Below are positions 9,172 to 16,877 of a stretch of DNA of 64,000 nucleotides, one piece after another. This DNA is from CAXWPM01 sp965206125 (GTDB lineage Bacteria > Acidobacteriota > Terriglobia > 20CM-2-55-15), in NCBI GenBank assembly GCA_965206125.1, contig CBDBIN010000046.1, positions 1,054,001-1,118,000 of the forward strand. The letters are read 5' to 3'. The notes under the pieces were generated by a model. It saw only the letters and a list, made by a program, of their open reading frames with translations, had not been told where the DNA came from and made no database searches. The position numbers and the translations under genes are program-made. Every line of letters begins with the position of its first letter. Positions within the stretch are counted from its first letter, which is position 1.

Positions 9172-10777
9172 CCCCCGGCACCCAACTCGGCAGCTACGAA
9201 ATCCTCTCCCCGCTCGGAAAGGGTGGCATGGGAGAAGTGTGGCGTGCGCGGGATCAGAAGCTCGGGCGGGAGGTCGCAATCAAGACCCTACCCGAGGAGT
9301 TCGCCCAGGACGAGGAGCGCCTGGTACGGTTTGAACGTGAAGCGAAACTGCTGGCGTCGCTGAACCGTCCCAACATCGCCACCATCCACGGCCTCGAAGA
9401 AGACAACGGCACGCGGTTCCTGGTACTCGAACTGGTTGAGGGTGACACGTTAGCTGAGCGGTTGAAGCACGGCGCTGTCCCAGTAGAGGAATCGCTCACA
9501 CTCGCACTCCAGATCGCTGAAGCACTCGAAGCCGCTCATGAGAAGGGAGTGATTCACCGCGATCTCAAACCCGCCAACATCAAAGTCACACCCGACGGCA
9601 AGATCAAGGTGCTGGACTTTGGATTGGCGAAGGCGTTTGCAGGTGATGGGACCAAGGCCGATGCGGCTAACTCGCCGACACTGAGCATGCAGGCAACCCA
9701 GCAGGGCATGATTCTGGGCACAGCGGCCTACATGAGTCCTGAACAGGCCAGCGCCGAAACTGTGGATCACCGTGCGGACATCTGGGCGTTCGGCGTCGTC
9801 CTCTTTGAGATGCTGACGGGGTGCCAGGTATTCACTGGCAAGACCGCTTCGCACATCATGGGTGCCGTCCTTGAAAGAACCCCGGAGTGGGATAGCCTGC
9901 CCCCAAACTTGCATCCGGTTGTTCGTGAACTTCTGGAACGTTGCCTGGACAAGGACGCCAAAAATCGAAGGCAGGCCATGGGCGACGTGCGGTTTGACCT
10001 TCAGAAGGTTGTTGCTGATCCCGCTGGTGTAATCGTTCAGCCAGTTGCCGAAGTCGCGCAGGCCGCACCGCAATCGAAGCTTCCCTGGGCTGCGGCTGTT
10101 GTTGTGGGCATGCTCGTTACAGGAGTGGCTGTATGGTTTCTGAAGCCAGAATCCAGGCCAGTGGTCCGTTTTGATCACGAATTGGCTGAGGGGCTGCAGT
10201 TTCGTGGTACGGAATTTTTAGCACTGACTGTGTCCCCCGATGGTCGTCAGGTCGTGTACGACACTACAGAAGGGCTGTACTTACTGTCAGTGGGCGACTT
10301 CGATGCACAGCTGATTCCAGGGACAGAGAGTTCCAGGCATGTCCCGACATTTTCCCCTGACGGGGAATGGATTGCCTACGCTGGTCCAGACCAACTCCAG
10401 AGGGTGTCGGTCAATGGCGGTTCCCCTGTCGTCCTGACTGATGTGGAAAGCTTTGTTGCTGGCATGAGTTGGGATCAGGACGAAACGATTGTCTATTCAG
10501 AAGCAGGAACGCTGCTGCAAGTCCCCGCCGATGGAGGGGCTCCCGAACCGATCTCGATGTCTGGTGAAGGCTTTTTCCCGCAGATTCTGCCCGGCGGTCA
10601 TGCCGTGCTGTTCCAAGATCAGCAACAGGTTGTAGTCCAGTCGCTAGACGCGGAAGAACGTCAAATCCTTTTCCCTGGCTACCGACCACGCTACTTGCCG
10701 ACAGGGCATATCGTTTACGTGGTGGGCGGTTCACTCTATGCACAGGCGTTTGATCTAGAGAATCTCGAAGTCCTTGG
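9168..10777 (+). pseudogene. Ser/Thr protein kinase 2, 5' part, interrupted by an insertion sequence
   Basis: The kinase domain is intact: glycine loop GKGGMGEV near residue 17, Lys39 in VAIK, HRD at 130-132, DFG at 150-152. A membrane span follows at about residues 303-323, and the first propeller blades come next. The coding sequence is then cut at codon 537 by IS256-type element B. If the element and one copy of the 8-base duplication are removed, the frame continues without a break into 12227-13253, giving 878 residues, almost the same length as the neighbouring kinase 1 (880). As it stands the protein would end after a few insertion-sequence-derived residues, leaving a kinase with a truncated sensor domain; it might still be an active kinase. 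Confidence 0.92.
10770..10777. repeat. Target-site duplication of IS256-type element B, left copy
   Basis: GTCCTTGG occurs here and again at 12219-12226, directly outside the two ends of element B. Eight bases is a normal duplication length for IS256-family elements. Joining the two flanks at this sequence restores the kinase 2 reading frame, which supports the border call. Confidence 0.88.
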
Positions 10778-12218
10778 GAGTCAAGCCCATTCTTAGTTGA
10801 AACTCTCCACGGCTCACGATTGGTCACGCAACCTTCTTCTTCGATCTCGTCGACGTCTTCGCCTCAATCTTCAGCTCCCGCCTGAGGGCTTCGCGGAGCT
10901 TTGGAAGATGACGGTAGCCGATCACCTTCCTCAAGCGTCGTTCGATGTCGATGAGCGCCGTCGCCAACCAGCGCTGCCGCTGGCTCGAGTTCTTCCAATG
11001 ATCGACCTTCGCGCACCTTTCCTCGACGAGGGCATTGACCGATTCCAAGCAATTCGTCGTCTTGAACGAACGGCCCAGGACCCCGTACACGCCGAGTCGA
11101 TGCAACGTGAGGGTCTCCTCCAGGCCTTCCTCAAGGCTCGCAGCGGCCGATTGGTTTCGCTCCTCGAGCTCTCCATGGAGCTGTTCGAGGGCCGCCCGGG
11201 CTTCGTTGTACTCCGGGCGCTGGTACGCACGCTGAAGCCGCTTGCGCCACGCGGCTTGCTCGGTCTTCGACAGGTAGCTCACCACGTTCTCGCGTTTGTG
11301 CCATTGGCAGCGTTGGACCAGGGCTCGATTACCGAATGCCCGCTTGACTGCCGCGCGCAGACCTTTGCCGCCGTCGACGATCACCAGCACGCCTTCAGAG
11401 ATGTCCAGGCCTCGCTCCATCAATGAACGGAGAAACGGAGTCAGTACCTGCTCGTTCTCCGTACTCGTCTCCACGAAGCCTAAGAAGCGTTTGTCGCCCG
11501 TAATTGTGATGCCCAGGGCCACAACCATCGTGGCGTCGGCAAACATTTTCCCGTCCAGGAAGATCGCCACCACGTCCTCGGCCGACAGATCCCGCTCCTG
11601 CATCTGCCGAAGTTTCGCGGCACTCGCCTGGACGAATCCTCGAGACACCGTCGAGCTCGACAATCCGATGGCTCCTAGAATCGCTTCCGCGGCCGACTCG
11701 TAGTTCCGGCAGGAGATCCCATAAAGCACACGTCTGAGAAGCAGTTCGTTCACCGCGCCATCCGGACTGAGTTCCTCGTAGCTCCGAAGCGGAATCTCCC
11801 CGCCCGCCACGCTGCGAACTCGAGGCACCCGAACCGGCACCCGCTGGCCCCCGAGCCCCACGGTCCCCGGATTGCTCCCGTGTCGCCGGCCCCTCAACGT
11901 CGCCTCCTTTCGCGCGTATCGCTCACCCGCCAACGCCTTCACTTCCTCGTCGAGCAACTCCTCTACGTGCATCAACCCCAGTGGGATCAACGCCCGGATC
12001 ATCTCCACCTTCGAGTCCAATTCCAGTCCCGAGTACTCCTCCCGGCTCATGACCTCGACCTCACCCAGTACTCGCCTCTTCTTGCGTTTTTTCACCGAAC
12101 GTAACAGACTCCTCATCTCGGCTCCTTTCTCTTACAGGCTTGATGTTGTTTCTTCCAATACCATCAAACCATAGGGTTTGGAGCCGTTTCAATTTCCAAC
12201 TAAGATTGGCACACTTTC
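10778..12218. mobile_element. IS256-family insertion sequence B, inserted in kinase 2
   Basis: The element is about 1441 bases. Its ends are imperfect inverted repeats that share CTTAGTTG and, further in, ACGGCTC. It differs clearly in sequence from element A, so the two are independent members of the family. It carries one intact transposase gene running against the direction of the kinase. The 8-base duplication on both sides and the restorable kinase frame show a simple insertion with no loss of host DNA. Confidence 0.88.
10824..12116 (-). CDS. IS256-family (mutator-type) transposase
   Basis: The product is 430 residues from ATG 12116, which follows AAAGGAG at good spacing. The DDE residues can be placed in AIFLDGKM, VIVDGGKGL and TTNCLESVN, with the family's RCQWHKRENV segment in between. 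The N-terminus and C-terminus are very basic (KKRKKRR and TSTRSKKK), as expected for DNA binding. No break is seen, so the transposase is probably functional. Similarity to the transposase of element A is limited to family motifs. Confidence 0.93.
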   Translation of the reverse strand: MRSLLRSVKKRKKRRVLGEVEVMSREEYSGLELDSKVEMIRALIPLGLMHVEELLDEEVKALAGERYARKEATLRGRRHGSNPGTVGLGGQRVPVRVPRVRSVAGGEIPLRSYEELSPDGAVNELLLRRVLYGISCRNYESAAEAILGAIGLSSSTVSRGFVQASAAKLRQMQERDLSAEDVVAIFLDGKMFADATMVVALGITITGDKRFLGFVETSTENEQVLTPFLRSLMERGLDISEGVLVIVDGGKGLRAAVKRAFGNRALVQRCQWHKRENVVSYLSKTEQAAWRKRLQRAYQRPEYNEARAALEQLHGELEERNQSAAASLEEGLEETLTLHRLGVYGVLGRSFKTTNCLESVNALVEERCAKVDHWKNSSQRQRWLATALIDIERRLRKVIGYRHLPKLREALRRELKIEAKTSTRSKKKVA

Positions 12219-12226
12219 GTCCTTGG
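12219..12226. repeat. Target-site duplication of IS256-type element B, right copy
   Basis: This is the second perfect copy of GTCCTTGG. The base right after it (12227) completes the Gly codon begun at 10776, so kinase 2 resumes in frame here. Confidence 0.88.
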
Positions 12227-13253
12227 CGGCCCTGTGCCTATGGTGGAGGGGGTGATGGTCACAAATACGGCGCAGTACGCCATTTCAGACTCTGGAACCC
12301 TGGCCTATTTACCTGGAGCGGCTGCAGGTGGCGAACCACAACGATCCCTTGTCTGGGTGGACCGTGAAGGGAACGAAGAGGCCGTGAACGCCCATCTTCG
12401 TCATTATGTGTATCCCCGCATTTCGCCAAACGGGGAACAACTAGCGTTGGATGTTCGGGATCAGGAACAGGACATATGGATCTTAGAGTTTGCCAGGGAC
12501 GTACTCAGCCGCAGTACATTTGAGACGCAAAATGATCGATATCCTGTCTGGACGCCAGACGGTGAGCGGATTGCGTTTTCCTCACAGCGTGCCCAACGCG
12601 GCATCTACTGGAAGAACTCTGACAACACCGGAAGCGTTGATCCCATCCTATTGGAAGACGAAAGTGGGGGCAGAATCGGGGATCCCTCCTTCTTCACACC
12701 TGATGGTTCTCAGTTGGTGTTCACGGAGGACCCTCATCCTGAAACTAGAGACGACATCGTCATGGTTTCGGTTGCTGGTGACTCCGAGCCAGAGCGGCTG
12801 CTGAATACGGAAGCCAATGAACGGAACGCGGAGTTGTCCCCAGATGGTAACTGGATGGCCTACCAGTCGGATGAATCGGGCCAATTCGAGATCTACGTCA
12901 AACCGTTTCCCAACGTCGATGATCGCCGCTGGCAGATTTCAAACGCGGGAGGGTCGCGCCCCTTGTGGTCACGAGATGGACGGGAGTTATTTTACCTAAG
13001 CCAAAGGACCTTGATGTCTGTGTCTGTAGAAGCAGGCTCTGCATTCGATCACCAGAACCCACAGGAGTTACTTGACTGGCCGTACTACATTTTCGGTCAG
13101 GGCCGTGGCTACGACGTGTCCCTCGACGGCCAGCGATTTCTGGCTATCAGCCAAGTCCCTGTTGCCGTCAGTGACGCGGAAACCTCAGTGCCGAAAGTGA
13201 ACATAGTCCTGAACTGGTTCGAAGAACTGAAGGAACGGGTGCCGATACCATGA
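12227..13253 (+). pseudogene. Ser/Thr protein kinase 2, 3' part (propeller domain)
   Basis: This is the C-terminal 340 or so residues of the interrupted kinase 2. It has PD40/TolB-like blade motifs such as ISPNGEQLALDV, WTPDGERIAFSS, LSPDGNWMAYQS and WSRDGRELFYLS, and ends with the tail NWFEELKERVPIP. GTG 12234 could in principle start an orphan propeller, but there is no ribosome binding site and no signal peptide, so separate expression as an exported protein is unlikely. The stop TGA overlaps a decayed kinase start as ATGA, the same junction used between kinases 1 and 2. Confidence 0.9.
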
Positions 13254-13336
13254 TGGCAAGACTCTCGCACATTGCGAGATCACCAAAAAGCCCGGCTAAG
13301 GTGGGCGTGCGGGGGCGCACCCGAGTGAGGTCTGTG
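13250..13336 (+). pseudogene. Kinase head remnant A
   Basis: With one missing base restored after ATGAT, this reads MIGKTLAHCEITKKPG followed by TAA (13297-13299). That is the start of a kinase of the MIGQTLxHYEITEKLG-EGG type, stopped exactly where the glycine-loop Glu/Ala codon should be. Similarity at DNA level to remnant D (14725 on) continues past the stop (TGCGAGA-CACC, GGCTA-GGT). It keeps the ATGA overlap with the preceding kinase stop. The frame read from ATG 13250 runs on into the lipoprotein but is not the ancestral frame, so I treat it as relic DNA. Confidence 0.75.
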
Positions 13337-13729
13337 ATGGGGTATTTGAGGCTCTGCGCGGCCATCGTCGGAGCACTTCTGTTTCTGGGTTGTTCCAGTT
13401 CTGAAGAGGGTCGTTCCGTGAACCTGAACACCGATCAATCGGCAGTGAGTGTCCTGAGAATACTGAATACGGCTGCAGGGACGTACCTTGCTAGGAACGG
13501 GCGCTACCCAAGCGTCGAAGAATTGACCGAGGCGGGATTGGTGAACATAGCGGAAGCTGCGAATTCGCAAGGACCGTACCGTTATAGCATCTCTGAAACG
13601 GAGACTGGATATGAGATAGTCGCCCACCCAGAGGAAGAGTCTTGGGTCCACTTTTATTGTGACGAGACGGGCGTCATCCGTTCCGAAATTGGGCAACCTG
13701 CCAATGCGGAGAGTGCTCCAGTGAATTAG
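13337..13729 (+). CDS. Pilin-like lipoprotein
   Basis: The start is set at ATG 13337, which directly precedes a lipoprotein signal peptide (MGYLRLCAAIVGALLFLGC) with lipobox LFLG-Cys19. The longer frame from 13250 is derived from a kinase remnant. The 130-residue product has the segment SAVSVLRILNTAAGTYLARNGRYPS, which resembles the conserved helix of small type-IV-pilin-like proteins common in Acidobacteriota, here with a lipobox in place of a prepilin cleavage site. A location on the membrane as a lipoprotein is likely; the function is unknown. It stands between kinase remnants A and B. Confidence 0.75.
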   Translation: MGYLRLCAAIVGALLFLGCSSSEEGRSVNLNTDQSAVSVLRILNTAAGTYLARNGRYPSVEELTEAGLVNIAEAANSQGPYRYSISETETGYEIVAHPEEESWVHFYCDETGVIRSEIGQPANAESAPVN

Positions 13730-13785
13730 GCTGTCACGGCGTGCGCGACTCGTGACACTTGCTGGCCAATTCGCTTAAGAGGTTT

Positions 13786-13871
13786 GAAGAACTGAAGGAA
13801 CGGGTGCCGGTGCCATGATCGGCCAGACAGTCGTCCATCATAGAAATGCTGGACATCCTCAAGGTAGGTAA
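13786..13871 (+). pseudogene. Kinase tail/head remnant B
   Basis: The first 30 bases repeat the end of kinase 2 (GAAGAACTGAAGGAACGGGT, coding EELKERV) with two differences. They are followed by an ATGA overlap and a short frame from ATG 13815 reading MIGQTVVHHRNAGHPQGR, then TAA at 13869-13871. MIGQT is a kinase N-terminus; a one-base slip after HHR recovers further kinase-like sequence up to a glycine-loop-like purine run. The mini-frame ends two bases before the Rieske start, and its AAGGTAGG (13861-13868) is also the only ribosome binding site for that gene. Confidence 0.75.
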
Positions 13872-13873
13872 AA

Positions 13874-14182
13874 ATGGGCACATTCGTGAAGGCAGCGAGG
13901 TCCGACGAAGTCCCTGCGGGTCAGGGAAGGAAGGTCGATGTCGGCGGCAAACAAATCGCCATCTTTAACCTGGATGGCCAGTATTTTGCGATAGATAACG
14001 CATGCACGCACGTCGGAGGTCCGCTCTCCGCCGGCGAGCTTACGGGCAAGGAGGTAACCTGCCCCCTGCATGGCGCAAGATTCGACGTCACGACCGGCGC
14101 GGTGCTAGGCCCTCCTGCTCCCGTAGGAGTTTCGTGCTACACCGTCCGTGTGACGGATGAAGATATCGAAGTCGAGATTTGA
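13874..14182 (+). CDS. Rieske [2Fe-2S] ferredoxin, NirD/BphF type
   Basis: The product is 102 residues and consists of a single Rieske domain. The cluster ligands are Cys44-x-His46 in CTHVGG and Cys63-x2-His66 in CPLHGARFD. There is no signal peptide or membrane anchor, so it is a soluble electron carrier of the kind that feeds dioxygenases or nitrite reductases, or a stand-alone redox protein. No oxygenase or reductase lies next to it, so its partner is unknown. Its start is two bases after the stop of a kinase-derived mini-frame, which suggests translational coupling or capture of that ribosome binding site. Confidence 0.92.
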   Translation: MGTFVKAARSDEVPAGQGRKVDVGGKQIAIFNLDGQYFAIDNACTHVGGPLSAGELTGKEVTCPLHGARFDVTTGAVLGPPAPVGVSCYTVRVTDEDIEVEI

Positions 14183-14195
14183 ACAGGTTCACCCG

Positions 14196-14234
14196 ATGAT
14201 CGGACAGACCATATCCCACTATAGTCTCGGCTGA
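14196..14234 (+). pseudogene. Kinase head remnant C
   Basis: ATG 14196 opens a 12-codon frame reading MIGQTISHYSLG and ending in TGA at 14232-14234. Its first 27 bases match the start of kinase 3 (15321 on) at 25 positions. After a four-codon deletion the stop falls at the glycine-loop codon, as in remnants A and D. The TGAGGA across the stop is the apparent ribosome binding site for the next gene, whose GTG is at 14243. No kinase tail is visible in front of it. Confidence 0.75.
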
Positions 14235-14242
14235 GGAACATC

Positions 14243-14695
14243 GTGACAGATCGAACCCCCCAGAACTTCGATAATCACACCGTTGTGCCCAAACCGTGGT
14301 TCGTTGGGGCGCTGTTGGTGCTGGCTGGTGTCATTTCAGCAGGCCTGGGCCTGCTGCTGTTGGGAACTACAGCGGGGCCATATCTAATCGGCGTTGGCGT
14401 GGTGTTGAATTGTCTTGGTAGCCTGATGGTCCTGGGGCTGGTCCGCAGCTACGCCATAAAGCTGCAGGATCGAATAATTAAGACCGAAATGCGCATTCGG
14501 CTGGAGGCGCTCTTACCACCCGAACATCGACAAAGCATTCAGTATCTGACCATCAAGCAGATGGTCGGACTACGTTTCGCCTCCGATGATGAATTGCCCG
14601 AACTGCTAAGAAGGGTTCTGAACGAAAACATCCAAGATCCCAATGTCATAAAGCGGCTCGTGCAGGATTGGCAAGGCGACTATCATCGCGTCTAG
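14243..14695 (+). CDS. DUF6526-like membrane protein
   Basis: The product is 150 residues from GTG 14243. Two close membrane spans at about residues 18-40 and 44-66 are followed by a cytoplasmic helical part with the pattern MRIRLEALLP and QMVGLRFASDDELPELLRRVLNE, ending IKRLVQDWQGDYHRV. This matches what I know of DUF6526, a family of small membrane proteins frequent in Acidobacteriota and relatives with no assigned role. It lies between kinase remnants C and D; its stop TAG is followed without any gap by a kinase tail repeat. Confidence 0.75.
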   Translation: MTDRTPQNFDNHTVVPKPWFVGALLVLAGVISAGLGLLLLGTTAGPYLIGVGVVLNCLGSLMVLGLVRSYAIKLQDRIIKTEMRIRLEALLPPEHRQSIQYLTIKQMVGLRFASDDELPELLRRVLNENIQDPNVIKRLVQDWQGDYHRV

Positions 14696-14810
14696 GAAGA
14701 ACTGAAGGAACGGGTGCCGGTGCCATAATCGGCCAGCCGCTCGGCCACTGCGAGACCACCGACAAGTTCGGCTAGGGTAGTATCGCGAGGCCGAACGGAA
14801 CGAGCCAGGT
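14696..14810 (+). pseudogene. Kinase tail/head remnant D
   Basis: It begins directly after the DUF6526 stop with the same 30-base kinase tail (EELKERVPVP) seen at 13221 and 13786. The overlapping start is mutated to ATA (14725). It then reads I-I-G-Q-P-L-G-H-C-E-T-T-D-K-F-G and stops at TAG (14773-14775), the glycine-loop codon. Following bases (GGTAGTATCGCGAGG) still resemble a kinase GGMGEV coding sequence with small deletions, so the stop is inside former kinase sequence rather than at an insertion border. Confidence 0.78.
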
Positions 14811-14836
14811 CTGATCTAATTTAAAGGAGATTCAAA

Positions 14837-15235
14837 ATGAGTGTGAGTTTGGCAGACGCCCGAAGAGTGATTGCGGCAGCAGAGGAGAAAGCTGCTGAGA
14901 TCGGACAACCGATGAACATCGCTGTGGCGGACGCAGGCGGAAATCTCGTCTCCCATGTCCGGATGGACGGAGCGTGGATTGGAAGCATTGACATCTCCCA
15001 GAAGAAGGCCTATACGTCACGCGCCTTTGACATTGAGACGAAAGATCTTGCATCGCACTCGCAGTCGGGCCAGCAGTTCTTCGGGATTCATGCATCCAAC
15101 AGCGGCAAGATCATGATCTTTGCCGGCGGCATTCCGCTGAAGAAGGATGGCCAGGTCGTCGGCGCGGTTGGCGTCAGCGGCGGATCGGGAGAGCAGGACC
15201 ATTCCGTAGCTGAAGCCGGCGCTGGAGCGTTTTAG
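14837..15235 (+). CDS. GlcG/HbpS-family heme-degrading-like protein
   Basis: The product is 132 residues and fits a single GlcG/HbpS domain (PF03928). Typical segments are NIAVADAGGNLVSHVRMDGAW, the KKAYTSRAF stretch and the glycine-rich end GGIPLKKDGQVVGAVGVSGGSGEQD. HbpS binds heme; most family members are of unclear function. It has its own good ribosome binding site (AAAGGAG, 14823-14829). No signal peptide is present, so it is probably cytoplasmic. It is the last of the four unrelated small genes inserted among kinase remnants. Confidence 0.88.
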   Translation: MSVSLADARRVIAAAEEKAAEIGQPMNIAVADAGGNLVSHVRMDGAWIGSIDISQKKAYTSRAFDIETKDLASHSQSGQQFFGIHASNSGKIMIFAGGIPLKKDGQVVGAVGVSGGSGEQDHSVAEAGAGAF

Positions 15236-15320
15236 TGGAAGTCACGAGATATTGGGTTGTTGTAACGTCTAAATCGTTTCCTCGGCGAATCGCTGAACAC
15301 TTGACGAATAGAGATTGAGC

Positions 15321-16049
15321 ATGATCGGCCAGACCATATCCCACTACAAGGTCCTCGAACAGATCGGGGGCGGAGGTATGGGTGTGGTCTACCGGGCCGA
15401 GGACACCAAGCTGCACCGCCAAGTCGCCCTCAAATTCCTTCCGAACGAACTGACTGAAGACCGCACGTCTCTCGAACGGTTCCAACGCGAGGCACAGGCT
15501 GCGTCCGCGCTCAATCATCCCAACATCTGCACGATCTACGATCTCGACGAGCACGACGGCCAGCCGTTCATCGTGATGGAGTTGATGCGCGGGCAGACGC
15601 TCAAGGAGAAGCTGGCACGCGGGCCGCTGAAGACCGGTCAGGTGCTGGAACTGGGGATTCAGTTGGGGGATGCGCTGGATGCCGCACACAGCGAGGGGAT
15701 CGTCCACCGGGACATCAAACCGGCGAACATCTTCGTAACGGAACGGGGGGACGCGAAGATTCTGGATTTCGGGTTGGCCAAGTCACAGCCGGGTGAGGTT
15801 GCCGAGGCCCCGACGATGACGAACGAGCCGGAGCACCTGACGAGTCCGGGCTCGGCGGTCGGGACCGTCGCCTACATGTCGCCCGAGCAGGCTCGCGGCG
15901 AGGATCTGGACGCGCGAACGGATCTGTTCTCGCTGGGCGTCGTCCTCTACCAGATGGTGACCGGCAAGCAGGCGTTCATCGGCACGACGACTGCGCTGGT
16001 GTTCGACGCCATACTTCACAAGGCCCCGACTGCACCCGTTCAGTTGAAC
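15321..16049 (+). pseudogene. Ser/Thr protein kinase 3, 3' end deleted at an insertion sequence
   Basis: The start MIGQTISHYKVLEQIGGGGMG at ATG 15321 is followed by a nearly complete kinase domain: catalytic Lys38 in VALK, HRDIKPAN, DFGLAK and APE-like SPEQ. Native sequence ends at codon 243 (PVQLN), where an IS6-type element begins, so the last lobe of the kinase, the membrane span and the propeller are missing. The rest is not found on the other side of the element, where a malic enzyme fragment begins instead. The frame reads on about 59 codons into the element. Loss of the last helices probably makes it inactive. Confidence 0.9.
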
Positions 16050-16877
16050 GGTTCTGGTACAGACAGCCCAAGGGAATTGGCGATAATGGGATATGGCGCA
16101 TCGCAAAACGAAACGGAATCCTCTATTTGCCGGACGTTGGTTCGAAGACGACATCATTCTCCTCTGCCTTCGCTGGTATTTTCGCTTCAAACTCAGCTAC
16201 CGGGATTTGGTCGTGATTCTTGGTGAGCGGGGCTTGTCGATTTCGCACACCACAATCTTGCGTTGGGTGGTTCGCTATGCCGAAACGTGCGAAAAGCGCT
16301 GGCGCCGATTCGAGCGACCGGTAGGAGGAAGCTGGCGAGTCGATGAAACGTTCATCAAGGTTCGGGGCCAGTGGATGTATCTGTACCGCGCCGTGGATGG
16401 ACAGGGCAACACCGTGGAGTTCTATCTGAGTCGAACACGCGGCATTGCGGCAGCGAAGGCATTCTTTCGCAAGGCACTGAAGCATCATCCGGAGCCACAC
16501 AGCATCACCCTGGATGGCCACCGGCCGAGCCATAGCGCGCTACGTCGCATGGGAATGAACGGGGAGTTCAACTTCCGGGGACGGAACCCGGTGAAGATTC
16601 GTTGCTGTCAATACCTGAACAACGTGGTGGAGCAGGACCACCGCCGGGTGAAGGGGCGATTGCGGCCGATGTTGGGATTCAAGACGTTCTACAATGCGCG
16701 ACGGGTGATTACCGGCATCGAGCTGGCGCAGAAGATCCATAAACGCCAGTTCGCAATTCCGATCACATTGCAGTCGAATCCTGCGGTGATCTGGCGTCAC
16801 GTCATGGCAGCATAGTCCGCATCGCTGCGGCACACTCCTGGTCTTATCGCTCCGACAATCCTATCTGCACCAGAACC
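16050..16877. mobile_element. IS6-family insertion sequence
   Basis: The element is 828 bases. Its ends are inverted repeats: GGTTCTGGTACAGACAG on the left (16050-16066) and the reverse complement of CTATCTGCACCAGAACC on the right (16861-16877), differing at two of 17 bases. It carries one intact transposase. The flanking eight bases differ (AGTTGAAC on the left, GTACATGC on the right), so there is no target duplication. Both flanking genes are truncated at the element's ends, which fits the adjacent deletions that replicative IS6 transposition can generate. Confidence 0.9.
16093..16815 (+). CDS. IS6-family transposase
   Basis: The product is 240 residues, the usual IS6 size. The DDE triad is Asp84 in WRVDETFIKVRG, Asp141 in ITLDGHRPSH and Glu180 in NNVVEQDHRRVK, and the GFKTFYNARRVITGIE segment near the C-terminus is typical of the family. 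The N-terminal part has the helix-turn-helix-like YRDLVVILGERGLSISHTTILRWV. No break is seen. IS6 enzymes work by a replicative mechanism, which fits the missing target duplication and flanking deletions. Confidence 0.95.
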   Translation: MAHRKTKRNPLFAGRWFEDDIILLCLRWYFRFKLSYRDLVVILGERGLSISHTTILRWVVRYAETCEKRWRRFERPVGGSWRVDETFIKVRGQWMYLYRAVDGQGNTVEFYLSRTRGIAAAKAFFRKALKHHPEPHSITLDGHRPSHSALRRMGMNGEFNFRGRNPVKIRCCQYLNNVVEQDHRRVKGRLRPMLGFKTFYNARRVITGIELAQKIHKRQFAIPITLQSNPAVIWRHVMAA

